The notes: generated by a model not told the origin, from the letters alone. A stretch of DNA of 64,000 bases from Bin55 sp964572845 (GCA_964572845.1 CAZNFX010000003.1:124001-188000); one strand, 5' to 3'. Shown: positions 26,192-35,212, counted from the stretch's first letter. Made by a program: numbers and translations.

Positions 26192-26289
26192 AAGGGGTAA
26201 ACCCCTTTCGACGACCTGACCAGTAAGGTACTGGAGGGAACGTCGTCAGGTCTGTCTGTACGTGCGAACGCTCGAGGTACTTTCGCACG
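26192..26289. other. cluster of three stem-loops in an intergenic spacer
   Basis: Three inverted repeats occur in 98 bp. AAGGGG (26192-26197) pairs with CCCCTT (26202-26207). GACCTGAC (26213-26220) pairs with GTCAGGTC (26245-26252), with CAGTA/TACTG nested inside. CGTGCGAA (26261-26268) pairs with TTCGCACG (26282-26289). GACGAC (26210-26215) could instead pair with GTCGTC (26242-26247), which competes with the second stem. There is no long T-run. It could be a terminator region, a small RNA or an attenuator. Confidence 0.5.
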
Positions 26290-26399
26290 ATTTATGCGTA
26301 TGCCGTGGTTTGAAAAGCACAAGCAAAATCGACTAATCTGGGAGCAAGTGCTGTTACAATTCCACGACTCTAGCCAAGGATGTCGGATCCCTCGATTAA

Positions 26400-27263
26400 T
26401 TGACTTTGTCGTCTGACAACATCCCGAACATAAGCGTTCGACACTACCGAACGATTTTCATTTCGGATGTGCATCTGGGCACGAAGGGCTGCCAAGCTGA
26501 TCGCTTGCTGAATTTTCTTCAACGCCACACCTGTGACCAACTCTACCTAGTTGGAGACATCATTGACGGGTGGCAGCTCCAATCAAACTTCTATTGGCCC
26601 GAAACTCATATGGAGGTGGTTCGCGAAATACTCAAACACGCGAGTCGCAATACCAGCGTCACGTATGTAACTGGCAACCACGACGAATTCCTAAGGAAGT
26701 ACTCAAAAGCAGAGTATGGGGCACTCCGATTGGTTGACACCGCCACTCACGAAACGGCCGACGGCCGTAAGCTCTTGGTAATTCACGGTGATCAGTTCGA
26801 CGTGGTTACCCGCTACCACAGGTGGGTCGCGGTTCTCGGGCACATTAGCTACTCAATCTTGTTGGGACTAAATGGCTGGCTCAACTGGTGGCGCGAACGC
26901 TTCGGCTATGAACACTGGTCGCTTTCAGCTTGGGTCAAAGGCAAGGTCAAGTCAGCCGTCAACTATCTCAGCAACTTCGAGACAGCGGTGGTCAAGGAAT
27001 GCCAACGCCAACGTCTTGACGGTGTGGTTTGCGGTCACATCCATCACGCAGAGCACCGCGAGATTGACGACGTTGAATACTACAACTGTGGAGATTGGGT
27101 TGAGAGTTGCACGGCGCTTCTGGAAGACGAGTCGGGAACAATCACGGTCTACAAGGACACTCCTCGAAAATCAAATATAACCAAGATGCGAGTTCGCAAA
27201 TTGCGATCCTTTAGCCGAGCTAGACGAGTCGCTGCTGCATCCAACGACCGCAACTATAGCTAA
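26400..27263 (+). CDS. UDP-2,3-diacylglucosamine diphosphatase-like metallophosphoesterase
   Basis: This 287-residue calcineurin-type phosphoesterase is related to LpxH. All metal motifs are present: ISDVHLG (about 22-28), GDIIDGW, GNHDEFL, HGDQFD and GHIHHAE. The C-terminal half contains the hydrophobic insert (ISYSILLGLNGWLNWW) typical of the bacterial group found next to a glycosyltransferase. The frame opens with TTG at 26400, directly after an in-frame stop at 26397, and has no ATG before the first motif, so a TTG start is required. The glycosyltransferase gene follows after 15 bp. The pair is common in proteobacteria and probably acts on a lipid-linked sugar. Confidence 0.88.
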   Translation: MTLSSDNIPNISVRHYRTIFISDVHLGTKGCQADRLLNFLQRHTCDQLYLVGDIIDGWQLQSNFYWPETHMEVVREILKHASRNTSVTYVTGNHDEFLRKYSKAEYGALRLVDTATHETADGRKLLVIHGDQFDVVTRYHRWVAVLGHISYSILLGLNGWLNWWRERFGYEHWSLSAWVKGKVKSAVNYLSNFETAVVKECQRQRLDGVVCGHIHHAEHREIDDVEYYNCGDWVESCTALLEDESGTITVYKDTPRKSNITKMRVRKLRSFSRARRVAAASNDRNYS

Positions 27264-27278
27264 ACCTACCATCCGTTC

Positions 27279-28292
27279 TTGAACGACAAGAACAAGATCT
27301 TTTTTGTAACCGACGCGTGGCACCCCCAGGTGAACGGCGTTGTCGTGTTGCTTACAGCTCTGTTGGAGGCACTTCGTCGCGCGGGTATTGAGACCCACGT
27401 CATTCACCCAGGAATGTTTCCAAGAATTCCGGCCCCCCGTTATCCGGAAATTCGCCTCGCACTAACGCCTTGGCGACTAGGTAGATATGTCGAAACCGAT
27501 GAAATTCAATGGATTCACATTGTTACCGAAGGACCACTCGGATTAGCAGCTCGTGCACTGTGCCTTAAGCGAGGAATTCCCTTTACTACGGCAATTCATA
27601 CGAAATTTCCGGAATATGTGAACATTCTCTTTGGTGTTCCCCAATCCTGGGGCTATCGATACCTCCGATGGTTTCATTCGCCCGCAAATGCCACCATCGT
27701 TCAGTCGCCCGGGCAACAAAATGAACTGCAACAGCGCGGCCTCAATCATCTGCATGTTGTTGGCGGGGGAGTAGATACGAAACGCTTCCATCCGCAGGCA
27801 CATATGGAACGTAGCAAACCAGTGCTTCTGTACGTTGGCAGAGTAAGCAAGGAAAAGAACATAGAGGCATTCTTGAGTATTGACATCGAATCCCAGAAAG
27901 TTGTCGTCGGCGATGGACCAGACCGCCAAAGACTCGAGAGCGAATATCCTCATGTAGAGTTCAAAGGCTATCGGCAGGGCGAAGAATTGGTTAAGGAATA
28001 TGCTCAAGCTGACTGTCTTGTGTTCCCATCCAAGACGGATACGTTTGGGCTGGTATTGGTTGAGGCAATGGCATGCGGAACGCCAGTTGCAAGCTATCCT
28101 ACGACCGGACCACTAGATGTAGTCGACAATGGCATCAATGGAGTTATCGATGAAGATCTTCAAACTGCCGTCAAACGCTCGCTCATGTTAGATCGAGCGT
28201 CTGTGCGTAACTCGGCTCTACACTATTCTTGGGATGGGGTTGCAGCGCGCTTTGCGAACATACATGACGTGACTTTCGACAGAGTTCAATGA
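27279..28292 (+). CDS. GT4-family glycosyltransferase
   Basis: This 337-residue retaining glycosyltransferase has two Rossmann-like halves. The donor-binding half shows VLLYVGRVSKEKNIEAFLS and the E-x7-E region TDTFGLVLVEAMACGTPV. The N-terminal half shows TDAWHPQVNGVV and the acceptor-side TAIHTKFPEYV. This is the mannosyltransferase-like group that often sits with the LpxH-like phosphoesterase, as here. An in-frame stop at 27261 and the conserved KIFFVTDAW leave TTG at 27279 as the only start. It probably modifies a membrane glycolipid. Confidence 0.9.
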   Translation: MNDKNKIFFVTDAWHPQVNGVVVLLTALLEALRRAGIETHVIHPGMFPRIPAPRYPEIRLALTPWRLGRYVETDEIQWIHIVTEGPLGLAARALCLKRGIPFTTAIHTKFPEYVNILFGVPQSWGYRYLRWFHSPANATIVQSPGQQNELQQRGLNHLHVVGGGVDTKRFHPQAHMERSKPVLLYVGRVSKEKNIEAFLSIDIESQKVVVGDGPDRQRLESEYPHVEFKGYRQGEELVKEYAQADCLVFPSKTDTFGLVLVEAMACGTPVASYPTTGPLDVVDNGINGVIDEDLQTAVKRSLMLDRASVRNSALHYSWDGVAARFANIHDVTFDRVQ

Positions 28293-28355
28293 CAAAATGG
28301 CTACCTCTGCAACACCTTCTCCGCAACTATTGACGTCAGTTCGATAGGAGACGAA

Positions 28356-30200
28356 ATGTCACAAAACGATACCAACGCCTCGACACCGTTCGATCAAGTT
28401 ATCGCCAGCGCCCTTTCCCGACGAAAAGTCTTGGTGGGCTCAGCGGGCGCGGCGTTGTTGACTTTGTTTGGATGCACGAGTACGTCCGGCAACCGCGCAG
28501 GTCAACCAAACACTTCGGGCAATCTAGCAACCAAGCCTGGCCTCATGCAGTTCAATCCTGTAACCATCGGCGAAGCCGCATCAGAAAAAGGTCGGAGTTG
28601 GCCAATCGTATCCACTGACTACGACTTTGATCTCATCTTGCCTTGGGGCGATCCTATTGATCCTGCCGGACCACAATTCAGTTGGCCGCCCAGCGCCGAA
28701 GACCAAGCAATTCAGATTGGCATTGGACACGATGGCATGTGGTTCTTCCCAAGCTCCGATAGCCCAAACACCAAGGGAGTCTTGGCCATCAATCACGAAT
28801 ATGGAGCAACAGCCACCATTCTCGGCAAATCATTGCCCCAAAGCCTAGAAGAGGTTCGCGTATCACAACATGCTCACGGCGTTTCCATTCTGAATGTTGA
28901 ACGCTCTGGTGGAAAGTGGAAGACTGTCGGCGGAGACAACGTCCGCCGGATTCACGTCAACACTCCGGTGACGTTTTCGGGACCGGCAGCAGAACATGCG
29001 TTACTCAAGAATCGCACCGACGATGGACCTAAAGGTACGCTCAACAATTGTGCATTTGGCTACACGCCTTGGGGTACCTATCTCACCTGTGAAGAAAACT
29101 GGGCGTTTTACTTTGGAACAACGAACTCGGGCTTCAATCCATCAATCGAGCAGCAGCGCTACAGCCTTTACGGTCGCTCGTTTTATGGTTGGCACAACTT
29201 TGATCCACGATTTAGTCTTCAGTCTGAAGAACATGCCAATGAGAGCCATCGATTCGGATGGATCGTGGAAATTGATCCCAATGATGGAAGTCAAATCCCA
29301 GTCAAGCACACTGCACTGGGTCGTTTCGGCCACGAAGGGGCGACGGTTGTAGTTGGCAAGGACAACCGTGTTGTCGTCTACTTGGGTGACGACTCCGGTC
29401 ACGAGCACATTTACAAATTCGTGAGTTCTGCTAGCTACCAGAGTCTCTTACGTGAAGGCAAGTCTCCCCTGGCTCATGGACAACTCTATGTCGCCAAGTT
29501 CAATGAGGATCAGACGGGTGAGTGGATTGCTCTCTCGTTGGACAACCCGGCTCTAGCAGAACGCTTCAAGGATCAAGCCGAGATTGTTGTGTTCGCCCGG
29601 ATCGCAGCAAGAATCGTGGGGGCCACGCCCATGGATCGTCCAGAGTGGATTACTGTAGGTCCAAACGAAGACGTCTATTGCACTCTTACAAACAACTCCA
29701 GCAGAACCGTAGCAAATGCCGCCAATCCCATGACTCCTAACATACATGGCCACATCATCAGGTGGAGAGATTCGGACCAACACACAGGATTGGATTTCAC
29801 GTGGGACATATTCTTGATGGCAAAGGACACGCAAAACACTGAAGAGCTCTTTAGCAGTCCCGACGGACTATGGGCCGATTCCTTTGGCCGACTGTTCGTG
29901 GAGACTGACGGAAACCAATCCGATTCGGAGACATCGATCAATAACCAACTATTGGTCGCAGACACGCAATCGGGAGAGATTCGTAGGTTGTTTACTGGCG
30001 TGAACGATTGCGAAATCACAGGATTGGCCGTAACACCGGATCAACGGACGATGTTCATCAACATTCAGCACCCTGGACCCTCCAATTTCGCTCCCGGCGA
30101 CAGGAGCAGGATTTTTCCTGCACTGGGAGAGACGGCTTCCGTGCCTAGAGACTGCACGGTAGTGCTGACTAGGAAGGACGGTGGCGTCATCGGTTCTTAG
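28356..30200 (+). CDS. phoX: PhoX family alkaline phosphatase
   Basis: This 614-residue calcium- and iron-dependent phosphatase is of the PhoX/DUF839 family and releases phosphate from organic esters outside the cytoplasm. The twin-arginine-type signal is SRRKVLVGSAGAALLTLFGC (about 27-46), ending in a lipobox-like Gly-Cys. Family segments include NHEYGA, SQHAHGVSILNVER, NNCAFGYTPWGTYLTCEENW and GRFGHEGATVVVG. A GGAG site precedes the ATG. The Tat signal suits export of a folded metalloenzyme. No Pho-box could be confirmed upstream. Confidence 0.92.
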   Translation: MSQNDTNASTPFDQVIASALSRRKVLVGSAGAALLTLFGCTSTSGNRAGQPNTSGNLATKPGLMQFNPVTIGEAASEKGRSWPIVSTDYDFDLILPWGDPIDPAGPQFSWPPSAEDQAIQIGIGHDGMWFFPSSDSPNTKGVLAINHEYGATATILGKSLPQSLEEVRVSQHAHGVSILNVERSGGKWKTVGGDNVRRIHVNTPVTFSGPAAEHALLKNRTDDGPKGTLNNCAFGYTPWGTYLTCEENWAFYFGTTNSGFNPSIEQQRYSLYGRSFYGWHNFDPRFSLQSEEHANESHRFGWIVEIDPNDGSQIPVKHTALGRFGHEGATVVVGKDNRVVVYLGDDSGHEHIYKFVSSASYQSLLREGKSPLAHGQLYVAKFNEDQTGEWIALSLDNPALAERFKDQAEIVVFARIAARIVGATPMDRPEWITVGPNEDVYCTLTNNSSRTVANAANPMTPNIHGHIIRWRDSDQHTGLDFTWDIFLMAKDTQNTEELFSSPDGLWADSFGRLFVETDGNQSDSETSINNQLLVADTQSGEIRRLFTGVNDCEITGLAVTPDQRTMFINIQHPGPSNFAPGDRSRIFPALGETASVPRDCTVVLTRKDGGVIGS

Positions 30201-30325
30201 TCGCCATGTATGGAAGCGTTGTCAGTGCTAATACAACTGAATCCGCCACAACTGATGCGCATGAACCTGAAACTCGCCGTCAATTCTGCTCTTGGTGACG
30301 GGAAGTAACTGCACGAGACTCCAAG

Positions 30326-30847
30326 TTGGACCAGAATCTGCGAAAGATCCATAAACAATTGGGAATTCCACCCGACTACGAGCGAAACACGGGGCTTTCA
30401 ATCCAAGAAACTCCCACTGATTTGGTCTCCATCGGTAAGGACATGTATGGTCGACAACAACAACTGCGTGCCGCCGCTGCCGCAGCATGGAGAGAAATGC
30501 AACGAACCGCTCGGGCCGAACAGGTGGACATTCTGCTGGTGTCGGCGTTCCGGTCAATTGAGTATCAAGTCGAAGTCATAAGCCGTCTGCTAGCTAAAGG
30601 CGAGAAGATTAAAGACATTTTGACACGGGTGGCGGCACCAGGCTTTAGCGAACACCAGAGTGGTTCCGCCGTAGATGTCGCTTCGAGTGATTCCCAAGCT
30701 CTCGAAGAGGAGTTCGACCGGTCCTTAGCGTTTGCGTGGTTAACGGCTAACGCTGCTAGACATAGCTTTTTTCTTTCTTACCCAAAGGACAACAAGCTAG
30801 GCGTGATATACGAGCCGTGGCACTGGTGCTACCGCGACAGCACCTAG
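30326..30847 (+). CDS. M15-family D-alanyl-D-alanine carboxypeptidase (VanY-like)
   Basis: This 173-residue zinc peptidase is of the VanY/DacB M15 group, which trims D-alanine from peptidoglycan peptides. The zinc and catalytic motifs are SEHQSGSAVDVAS (S-x-H-x-x-G-x-A-x-D, about 111-123) and YEPWHWCY near the C terminus. LLVSAFRSIEYQVEVI is the usual substrate-loop segment. An in-frame stop at 30296 and the absence of ATG leave TTG at 30326 as the start. No signal peptide is visible, so it acts in the cytoplasm or by an unseen export route. It is a single gene after phoX. Confidence 0.88.
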   Translation: MDQNLRKIHKQLGIPPDYERNTGLSIQETPTDLVSIGKDMYGRQQQLRAAAAAAWREMQRTARAEQVDILLVSAFRSIEYQVEVISRLLAKGEKIKDILTRVAAPGFSEHQSGSAVDVASSDSQALEEEFDRSLAFAWLTANAARHSFFLSYPKDNKLGVIYEPWHWCYRDST

Positions 30848-31239
30848 GTGAAACGACAGTTCATTCGTGAAATACGCATACTGAGGGTCTAGCAGGCCCT
30901 AGCATGATGAGATTGACACGGGTTGTGAAGATGCTCACACTGGTTAGCGCATGCCAAGTTTGATTTGTCGCTTGGCTTTCAAGCTCGATACCTAATTCAC
31001 TTTGTTATCGATGTACAAGTGAGTGATCGCATTTGAAATTGGCTACCACTTCTACTAGCGTTAGCCGGCCTAACTACAATTCTCTTGATAGCTAGGAGAG
31101 CAAATCTGGAATTTCGCATAGCGATCTATTGGCTGCGTTGGCATGCCGTTAACTCCCAAATCTACACCTTTCTGTAGCGCGACCCACCAACAATGGCACC
31201 TCGCTTTCACGTTGCTTCATACCGCAGAGACGATTCCAC
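30848..31239. other. intergenic region, nothing recognised
   Basis: About 390 bp without a gene. I see no tRNA, inverted repeat with a T-run, or clear promoter. Confidence 0.5.
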
Positions 31240-33162
31240 TTGTTAATCTGCAGCCCAATTGAAAAGAGACAGCTGGTCCGCGAGTACAGTAGCCGTGGGC
31301 TTGTCGTGCTGTCGCCTGACTCCCTAGGAGTCCCGAAGGAGATCCACGAGACAATCTACCAGATCGAAAAGAAGCGTTTTGATGCGCGAGAGTCGATCGA
31401 TGCATTCTCAATTCCGGAAATCTGCACGATCCTGACTTCGCCTAGCCTAATAGCCGCATGCGACGCCATACTAGGTGAAAACTGGGCAATCGTGCCGTTC
31501 ACCCACAACACTCCGTTTCCAAGCGGCGCATATGACCAGCATTGGCACAAGGACGACAACGGACCATTCAATGGCCGAAAACACCGTCACCACCAGGCTG
31601 TGCAAGCTGAGCTTCTCTACTACCCGCAAGCAGTTGAGTCGGATATGGGTCCAACCGCAACCGTACCCTACTCGCAATACTGGACCTTCAATCACGAGGA
31701 GAATCACGATAACTTCGCAGGCGCTGACCATTTGGACTTTGCCTATCAGCTAAGCGGCATGGAGAGGATTCCAGTAAGCGGTCCCAAATCTGCCTACTCA
31801 AAGAAAGACATTGTCCAACAAGCGACAGACCATGACGTACGGATGCGAAGAGCCGTCGAAGCCTTAGAGTGGCCTCTCAATCATCCGTTCGAGGTAGGAC
31901 CGCTTGACGCAGGAAGCATAGTGCTCTACTCACACAACCTGTTGCATCGCGGCAACCACAGACGCGACGACTGGAATACATGGAGGGCTCGCCCTAGATT
32001 CATGTGGAGGTTCTGGCTATACCGAACAACTGAGCCCCACGGAGAGGATTCTTCTACCTTTGATTGGCAATCGACCCGTCAGGACTTGCTTACTGGGGTC
32101 GATACGAGCAGAGTTGCTGAAGACGTGACGTCAGTCTGGGACTATCACGCAAACTGGCTGATCAGTGGCCATCACAATGCCAAAGCGCGAACGTCGAAGA
32201 AATCAAAGAACAATCTCCCCGACTCCACTATTGAGTTGCTTGAACATCAATTGCGACTGAAAGGCGCCCGCAATGAACCGAAACGGATCGGAGCAGCGTA
32301 CCGGTTGGCACGATGCTCGGAGATCCCAGCGGCACTAGATGTACTTCACAGAGGCCTGCACGACGATCTCGAAAGTGTTCGTCGCGCCAGTACCTATGGA
32401 CTTGCCGCCGTTGGACCCTCGTGTACTCCCCTACTTCTAGCGGCAGCGACTTCGCCATCTCGATGGGTGCGAAAGTCCGCAGCCTTCTGTCTTGGAGAAA
32501 CTGGTGAAATGTCACGTCCTGTTGTTGACAAGCTTGAGAAGCTGCTTCTGTCAGATCCATCCATCTATGTGCGGAGCGTGGCTGCCTCTGCGTTGGGTTG
32601 CCTTGGTCGACGAACCGCTGCTGACAACCAAGCTGATGAAATTGTCTCAAAGGCTACGGCAGCGTTGATCAAGAGCCTTGGCCAGGAACGCAACCGCCTC
32701 TCAATGGATAAAGCGCAGGGGCGTAGCATCAAGCTTGTTCGCCCAACCGATGAGTGTGATGTCTGCGAAGGGATTGGGATCGACTACGGTGAGGAGCGGT
32801 ATGAGCCGGTTCGATCCGCCGTGCGAGAGAATGCGCTTTGGTCTTTAGTCGTGCTCTGTTCTCACGGGCATTCGCAACTTGGAAATTCGTTAGCTTCGGC
32901 AATTCGCTGCTTAACGGAAATAGTAGTGTCCGAGAAGAATGTCTTTTGTGCAGGATTTGCCATGGATGCTCTCACTAGGCTTGTACGATTGACTAAGGAC
33001 GAATCCCCTCAACCGAGCACGATTGAGGACCTTGCATTGAGGCTGCCGTCCATACTAGCTAGTTCGCCAATTCATCCAATCGAGTCGCTAATTCGATGTG
33101 GGCTGACGATCGATGACCTGGTTGGAATTAGAAAAGACGCAAGTGCTGAAATCAACGCATAG
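31240..33162 (+). CDS. PhyH-type 2-oxoglutarate dioxygenase fused to HEAT repeats
   Basis: This 640-residue protein has two parts. Residues about 10-265 are a phytanoyl-CoA dioxygenase-like double-stranded beta-helix. Iron would be held by His103-x-Asp105 (QHWHKDD) and His236 (NLLHRGNH), and arginines in ARPRFMWRFW would bind 2-oxoglutarate. From about 335 on there are HEAT-type helical pairs, such as SVRRASTYGLAAVGPSCTPLL and YVRSVAASALGCLGRR, with a break of longer linkers. HEAT repeats usually bind protein partners, so the enzyme may act on a protein or in a complex. The frame opens with TTG at 31240. Its stop is 4 bp from the convergent HAD gene. Confidence 0.82.
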   Translation: MLICSPIEKRQLVREYSSRGLVVLSPDSLGVPKEIHETIYQIEKKRFDARESIDAFSIPEICTILTSPSLIAACDAILGENWAIVPFTHNTPFPSGAYDQHWHKDDNGPFNGRKHRHHQAVQAELLYYPQAVESDMGPTATVPYSQYWTFNHEENHDNFAGADHLDFAYQLSGMERIPVSGPKSAYSKKDIVQQATDHDVRMRRAVEALEWPLNHPFEVGPLDAGSIVLYSHNLLHRGNHRRDDWNTWRARPRFMWRFWLYRTTEPHGEDSSTFDWQSTRQDLLTGVDTSRVAEDVTSVWDYHANWLISGHHNAKARTSKKSKNNLPDSTIELLEHQLRLKGARNEPKRIGAAYRLARCSEIPAALDVLHRGLHDDLESVRRASTYGLAAVGPSCTPLLLAAATSPSRWVRKSAAFCLGETGEMSRPVVDKLEKLLLSDPSIYVRSVAASALGCLGRRTAADNQADEIVSKATAALIKSLGQERNRLSMDKAQGRSIKLVRPTDECDVCEGIGIDYGEERYEPVRSAVRENALWSLVVLCSHGHSQLGNSLASAIRCLTEIVVSEKNVFCAGFAMDALTRLVRLTKDESPQPSTIEDLALRLPSILASSPIHPIESLIRCGLTIDDLVGIRKDASAEINA

Positions 33163-33166
33163 GCGC

Positions 33167-33862
33167 TTAGTTGGCAACAACCATATCTTGTGTAAACGAC
33201 GCTAGATTCTCAAAGCGCCACGTTGCCGTTGCACTCGACGGTTGTGTAGCTCCTGCCCGCCCGTCCGTACGGTCGATCCAAACAGTGTCCAAACCCAACG
33301 AATTCGCGGGTGCTACATCATGGAACAAACTTTGGGCGACATGCAGCACACGTGGTGAGCAACCAAAGCGTTGCAGTGCCGACTCGAACATTGACACATT
33401 GGGTTTGTAGCAGCCTGTCTCTTCTGCAGTAATGACATGAGCAAACTCAATCCCAAGGGTCTCTCGAGTAATTTCAAAGAGATCAATGTCTGTGTTGGAA
33501 ATGATTGCGAGCTCGAAGTTGTCTTGCAACGAACGCAACGAATCACAGGTGTCGTCAAACGGCTTGGACCTAGCCACACATTCCTCGAATCGAGACAGGT
33601 CCTCCGTTCTAGGTGCAAAACCCAAACGAAAGCCGCACTTCATTAGTACACGGCGCAGGACGCTTCTGTACGAACCCCCTTGCACCTGTTCTTCAGGCTC
33701 CCACGTCGAAAAATACTCGAGCACCACATCGTCATTCATATTTGCATCGTGAAATTGAAAGATGTCCTGCAGGGTCTCGACAATGGATGACTCCCAGTCA
33801 ACAAGTGTGCCGTAGCAATCAAACGAAACAATGTCGTAATTTTGGGGATCTAACAACTTCAT
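33167..33862 (-). CDS. haloacid dehalogenase type II (HAD superfamily)
   Basis: This 231-residue HAD hydrolase starts MKLLDPQNYDIVSFDCYGTLVDWESS. The nucleophile Asp lies in SFDCYGTL, the Ser/Thr motif in AIISNTDIDLFE and the Lys in TGCYKPNVSMFE. A late acidic motif (here FHDVAPANSLGLDTVWIDR) completes the set. This matches type II L-2-haloacid dehalogenase-like proteins, though many act on other substrates. Its ATG overlaps the stop of the CULT gene as ATGA, so the two are translationally coupled. Confidence 0.9.
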   Translation of the reverse strand: MKLLDPQNYDIVSFDCYGTLVDWESSIVETLQDIFQFHDANMNDDVVLEYFSTWEPEEQVQGGSYRSVLRRVLMKCGFRLGFAPRTEDLSRFEECVARSKPFDDTCDSLRSLQDNFELAIISNTDIDLFEITRETLGIEFAHVITAEETGCYKPNVSMFESALQRFGCSPRVLHVAQSLFHDVAPANSLGLDTVWIDRTDGRAGATQPSSATATWRFENLASFTQDMVVAN

Positions 33863-34203
33863 TGGCTGGCATCTAGACTTTGGGTGACAATCTTCGCTGT
33901 CAGCAACCCATAGAAACTGTCGCTGGCTTCGAAGAACCAGCCAAGATGGTCGTCACAGTTGCCACATGTCGCGATTTTCCATCGATAGCCGGGAAACCAG
34001 GTGTCAGCATGGTGGGCTCTGCCTTTGGTCGCGCATCCCAGAGCGTGCCCATAGCAGCGGAAATGATGCACAACACCGAAGGGATTGACAAACTCATGCT
34101 CGACCGACCCCAAAATTTCGTGAGTGTCGGCTGCATCCGCCAAGACATGCGAACAACGTACGCATACGATTACACTCTCTGGAGTGGGAGGCAACCACTC
34201 CAT
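33859..34203 (-). CDS. bacterial CULT-domain protein (cereblon ligand-binding fold)
   Basis: This free-standing CULT domain of 114 residues starts at the ATG at 34203, which has a GGAAGAG site. An open frame reaches TTG at 34323 and would add 40 residues. Zinc would be held by CVRC (Cys14, Cys17) and CGNC (Cys80, Cys83). The ligand-cage tryptophans of human cereblon all appear to be kept: TWFPGYRW (two) and HLGW (one). HEFVNPFGVVHHF and FYGLL are further family marks. CULT domains bind cyclic imides such as glutarimide, and cereblon uses this to mark proteins for the proteasome. The bacterial function is unknown. It is coupled to the HAD gene and lies 241 bp downstream of the Anbu gene. Confidence 0.88.
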   Translation of the reverse strand: MEWLPPTPESVIVCVRCSHVLADAADTHEILGSVEHEFVNPFGVVHHFRCYGHALGCATKGRAHHADTWFPGYRWKIATCGNCDDHLGWFFEASDSFYGLLTAKIVTQSLDASQ

Positions 34204-34444
34204 TAGCTCTTCCAAGCGCGTGGTTGCAGCGACTAAATCAGGCACTTGATTTCCGTAAGCTAAGTTTCGCAATGAGAGTCCGACACACAATTTACCAAAA
34301 AGCGGATGGTCAAGGCACTGCAATGCGGTCTCATTCAGCGCTCTGTCTTGACGAGAATTGCTTAAGGCTGAACCTCAGCCAAGTGTTTGGCCCACAAGAC
34401 TAGAGCTGGAAGGGCAGGTGAACGCTAAACAGCTAAAGCTGTTC

Positions 34445-35212
34445 TCAACGATGCAATATGCCTATGTTCGCCTCTTCGTGAAGCTCGTTCAATCCCGGAG
34501 CTTCATTAAGCGTCTCGAAGGCATTGCGCAGGTTAGATGCCCATGTACGACGCAAGTTGATCAAATACTCGTCGTCTTCTTCTAAGCAGCGATGAAGCGC
34601 CGTTTGGTAGGTGTCTCTCAAATAAACCAAGTATTCGATCGGGGGTCCTACTGTTACATTGCTCCGCATCGTCGAGTCCATGGACACTAGGCCGCACATG
34701 ACAGCGCTTCTCAGGCTGGTTTCATCGTCGACTATGCGGTCCAGAATTGGTCGACCGTACTTTACTTCGCCAACCTGCAGGAAGGGCATGGTCTCGCTTG
34801 CACGAATGAAGTTGCCTTCTGGGTAGATCTGCAGAAGCCTTGGTTCTTCGGGGGCGATTTGTCCACCCAGAATGAATGAAGCTGCAGGTTGAAAATCCGT
34901 TTCTGCTCGATTCCTTGCATGCTTGTTTTGTTCTTCAACTGAAATGCTCCCGACATACTCTGCTGCAGCATCGAGACTGAGCATGTTCCATAGCGAACCT
35001 TGTGATCTATCCCTTATATCCCGCTCGATCTGCGCAAGCACACCTTGCGTCGTCGCAAGATTGCCCGAGGCAAGTAGGACGACAAACTTTCGCTCATGCG
35101 TGTACAAGTGCATTTTGCTGTAGGTGTTGATGTTGTCTGCACCAGCATTGGTTCGTGAGTCCGATACAAAGACCAGCCCCTCCTTTACCGAAATGCCCAA
35201 GCAATAGGTCAC
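34445..35212 (-). CDS. Anbu, proteasome-type Ntn peptidase
   Basis: This 255-residue protein belongs to the Anbu family (COG3484), bacterial relatives of 20S proteasome beta-subunits. The GTG start gives MTYCLGISVKEGLVFVSDSR, so Thr2 would be the N-terminal nucleophile after Met removal. The SDSRTNAGADNINTYSKMH segment holds the expected Asp and Lys. Other marks are ASFILGGQI and LRSAVMCGLVSMDSTMRSN. Anbu genes usually travel with transglutaminase-like, alpha-E and ATP-grasp genes. None of these is nearby, so this is an orphan. The next minus-strand gene is the CULT protein. Confidence 0.92.
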   Translation of the reverse strand: MTYCLGISVKEGLVFVSDSRTNAGADNINTYSKMHLYTHERKFVVLLASGNLATTQGVLAQIERDIRDRSQGSLWNMLSLDAAAEYVGSISVEEQNKHARNRAETDFQPAASFILGGQIAPEEPRLLQIYPEGNFIRASETMPFLQVGEVKYGRPILDRIVDDETSLRSAVMCGLVSMDSTMRSNVTVGPPIEYLVYLRDTYQTALHRCLEEDDEYLINLRRTWASNLRNAFETLNEAPGLNELHEEANIGILHR

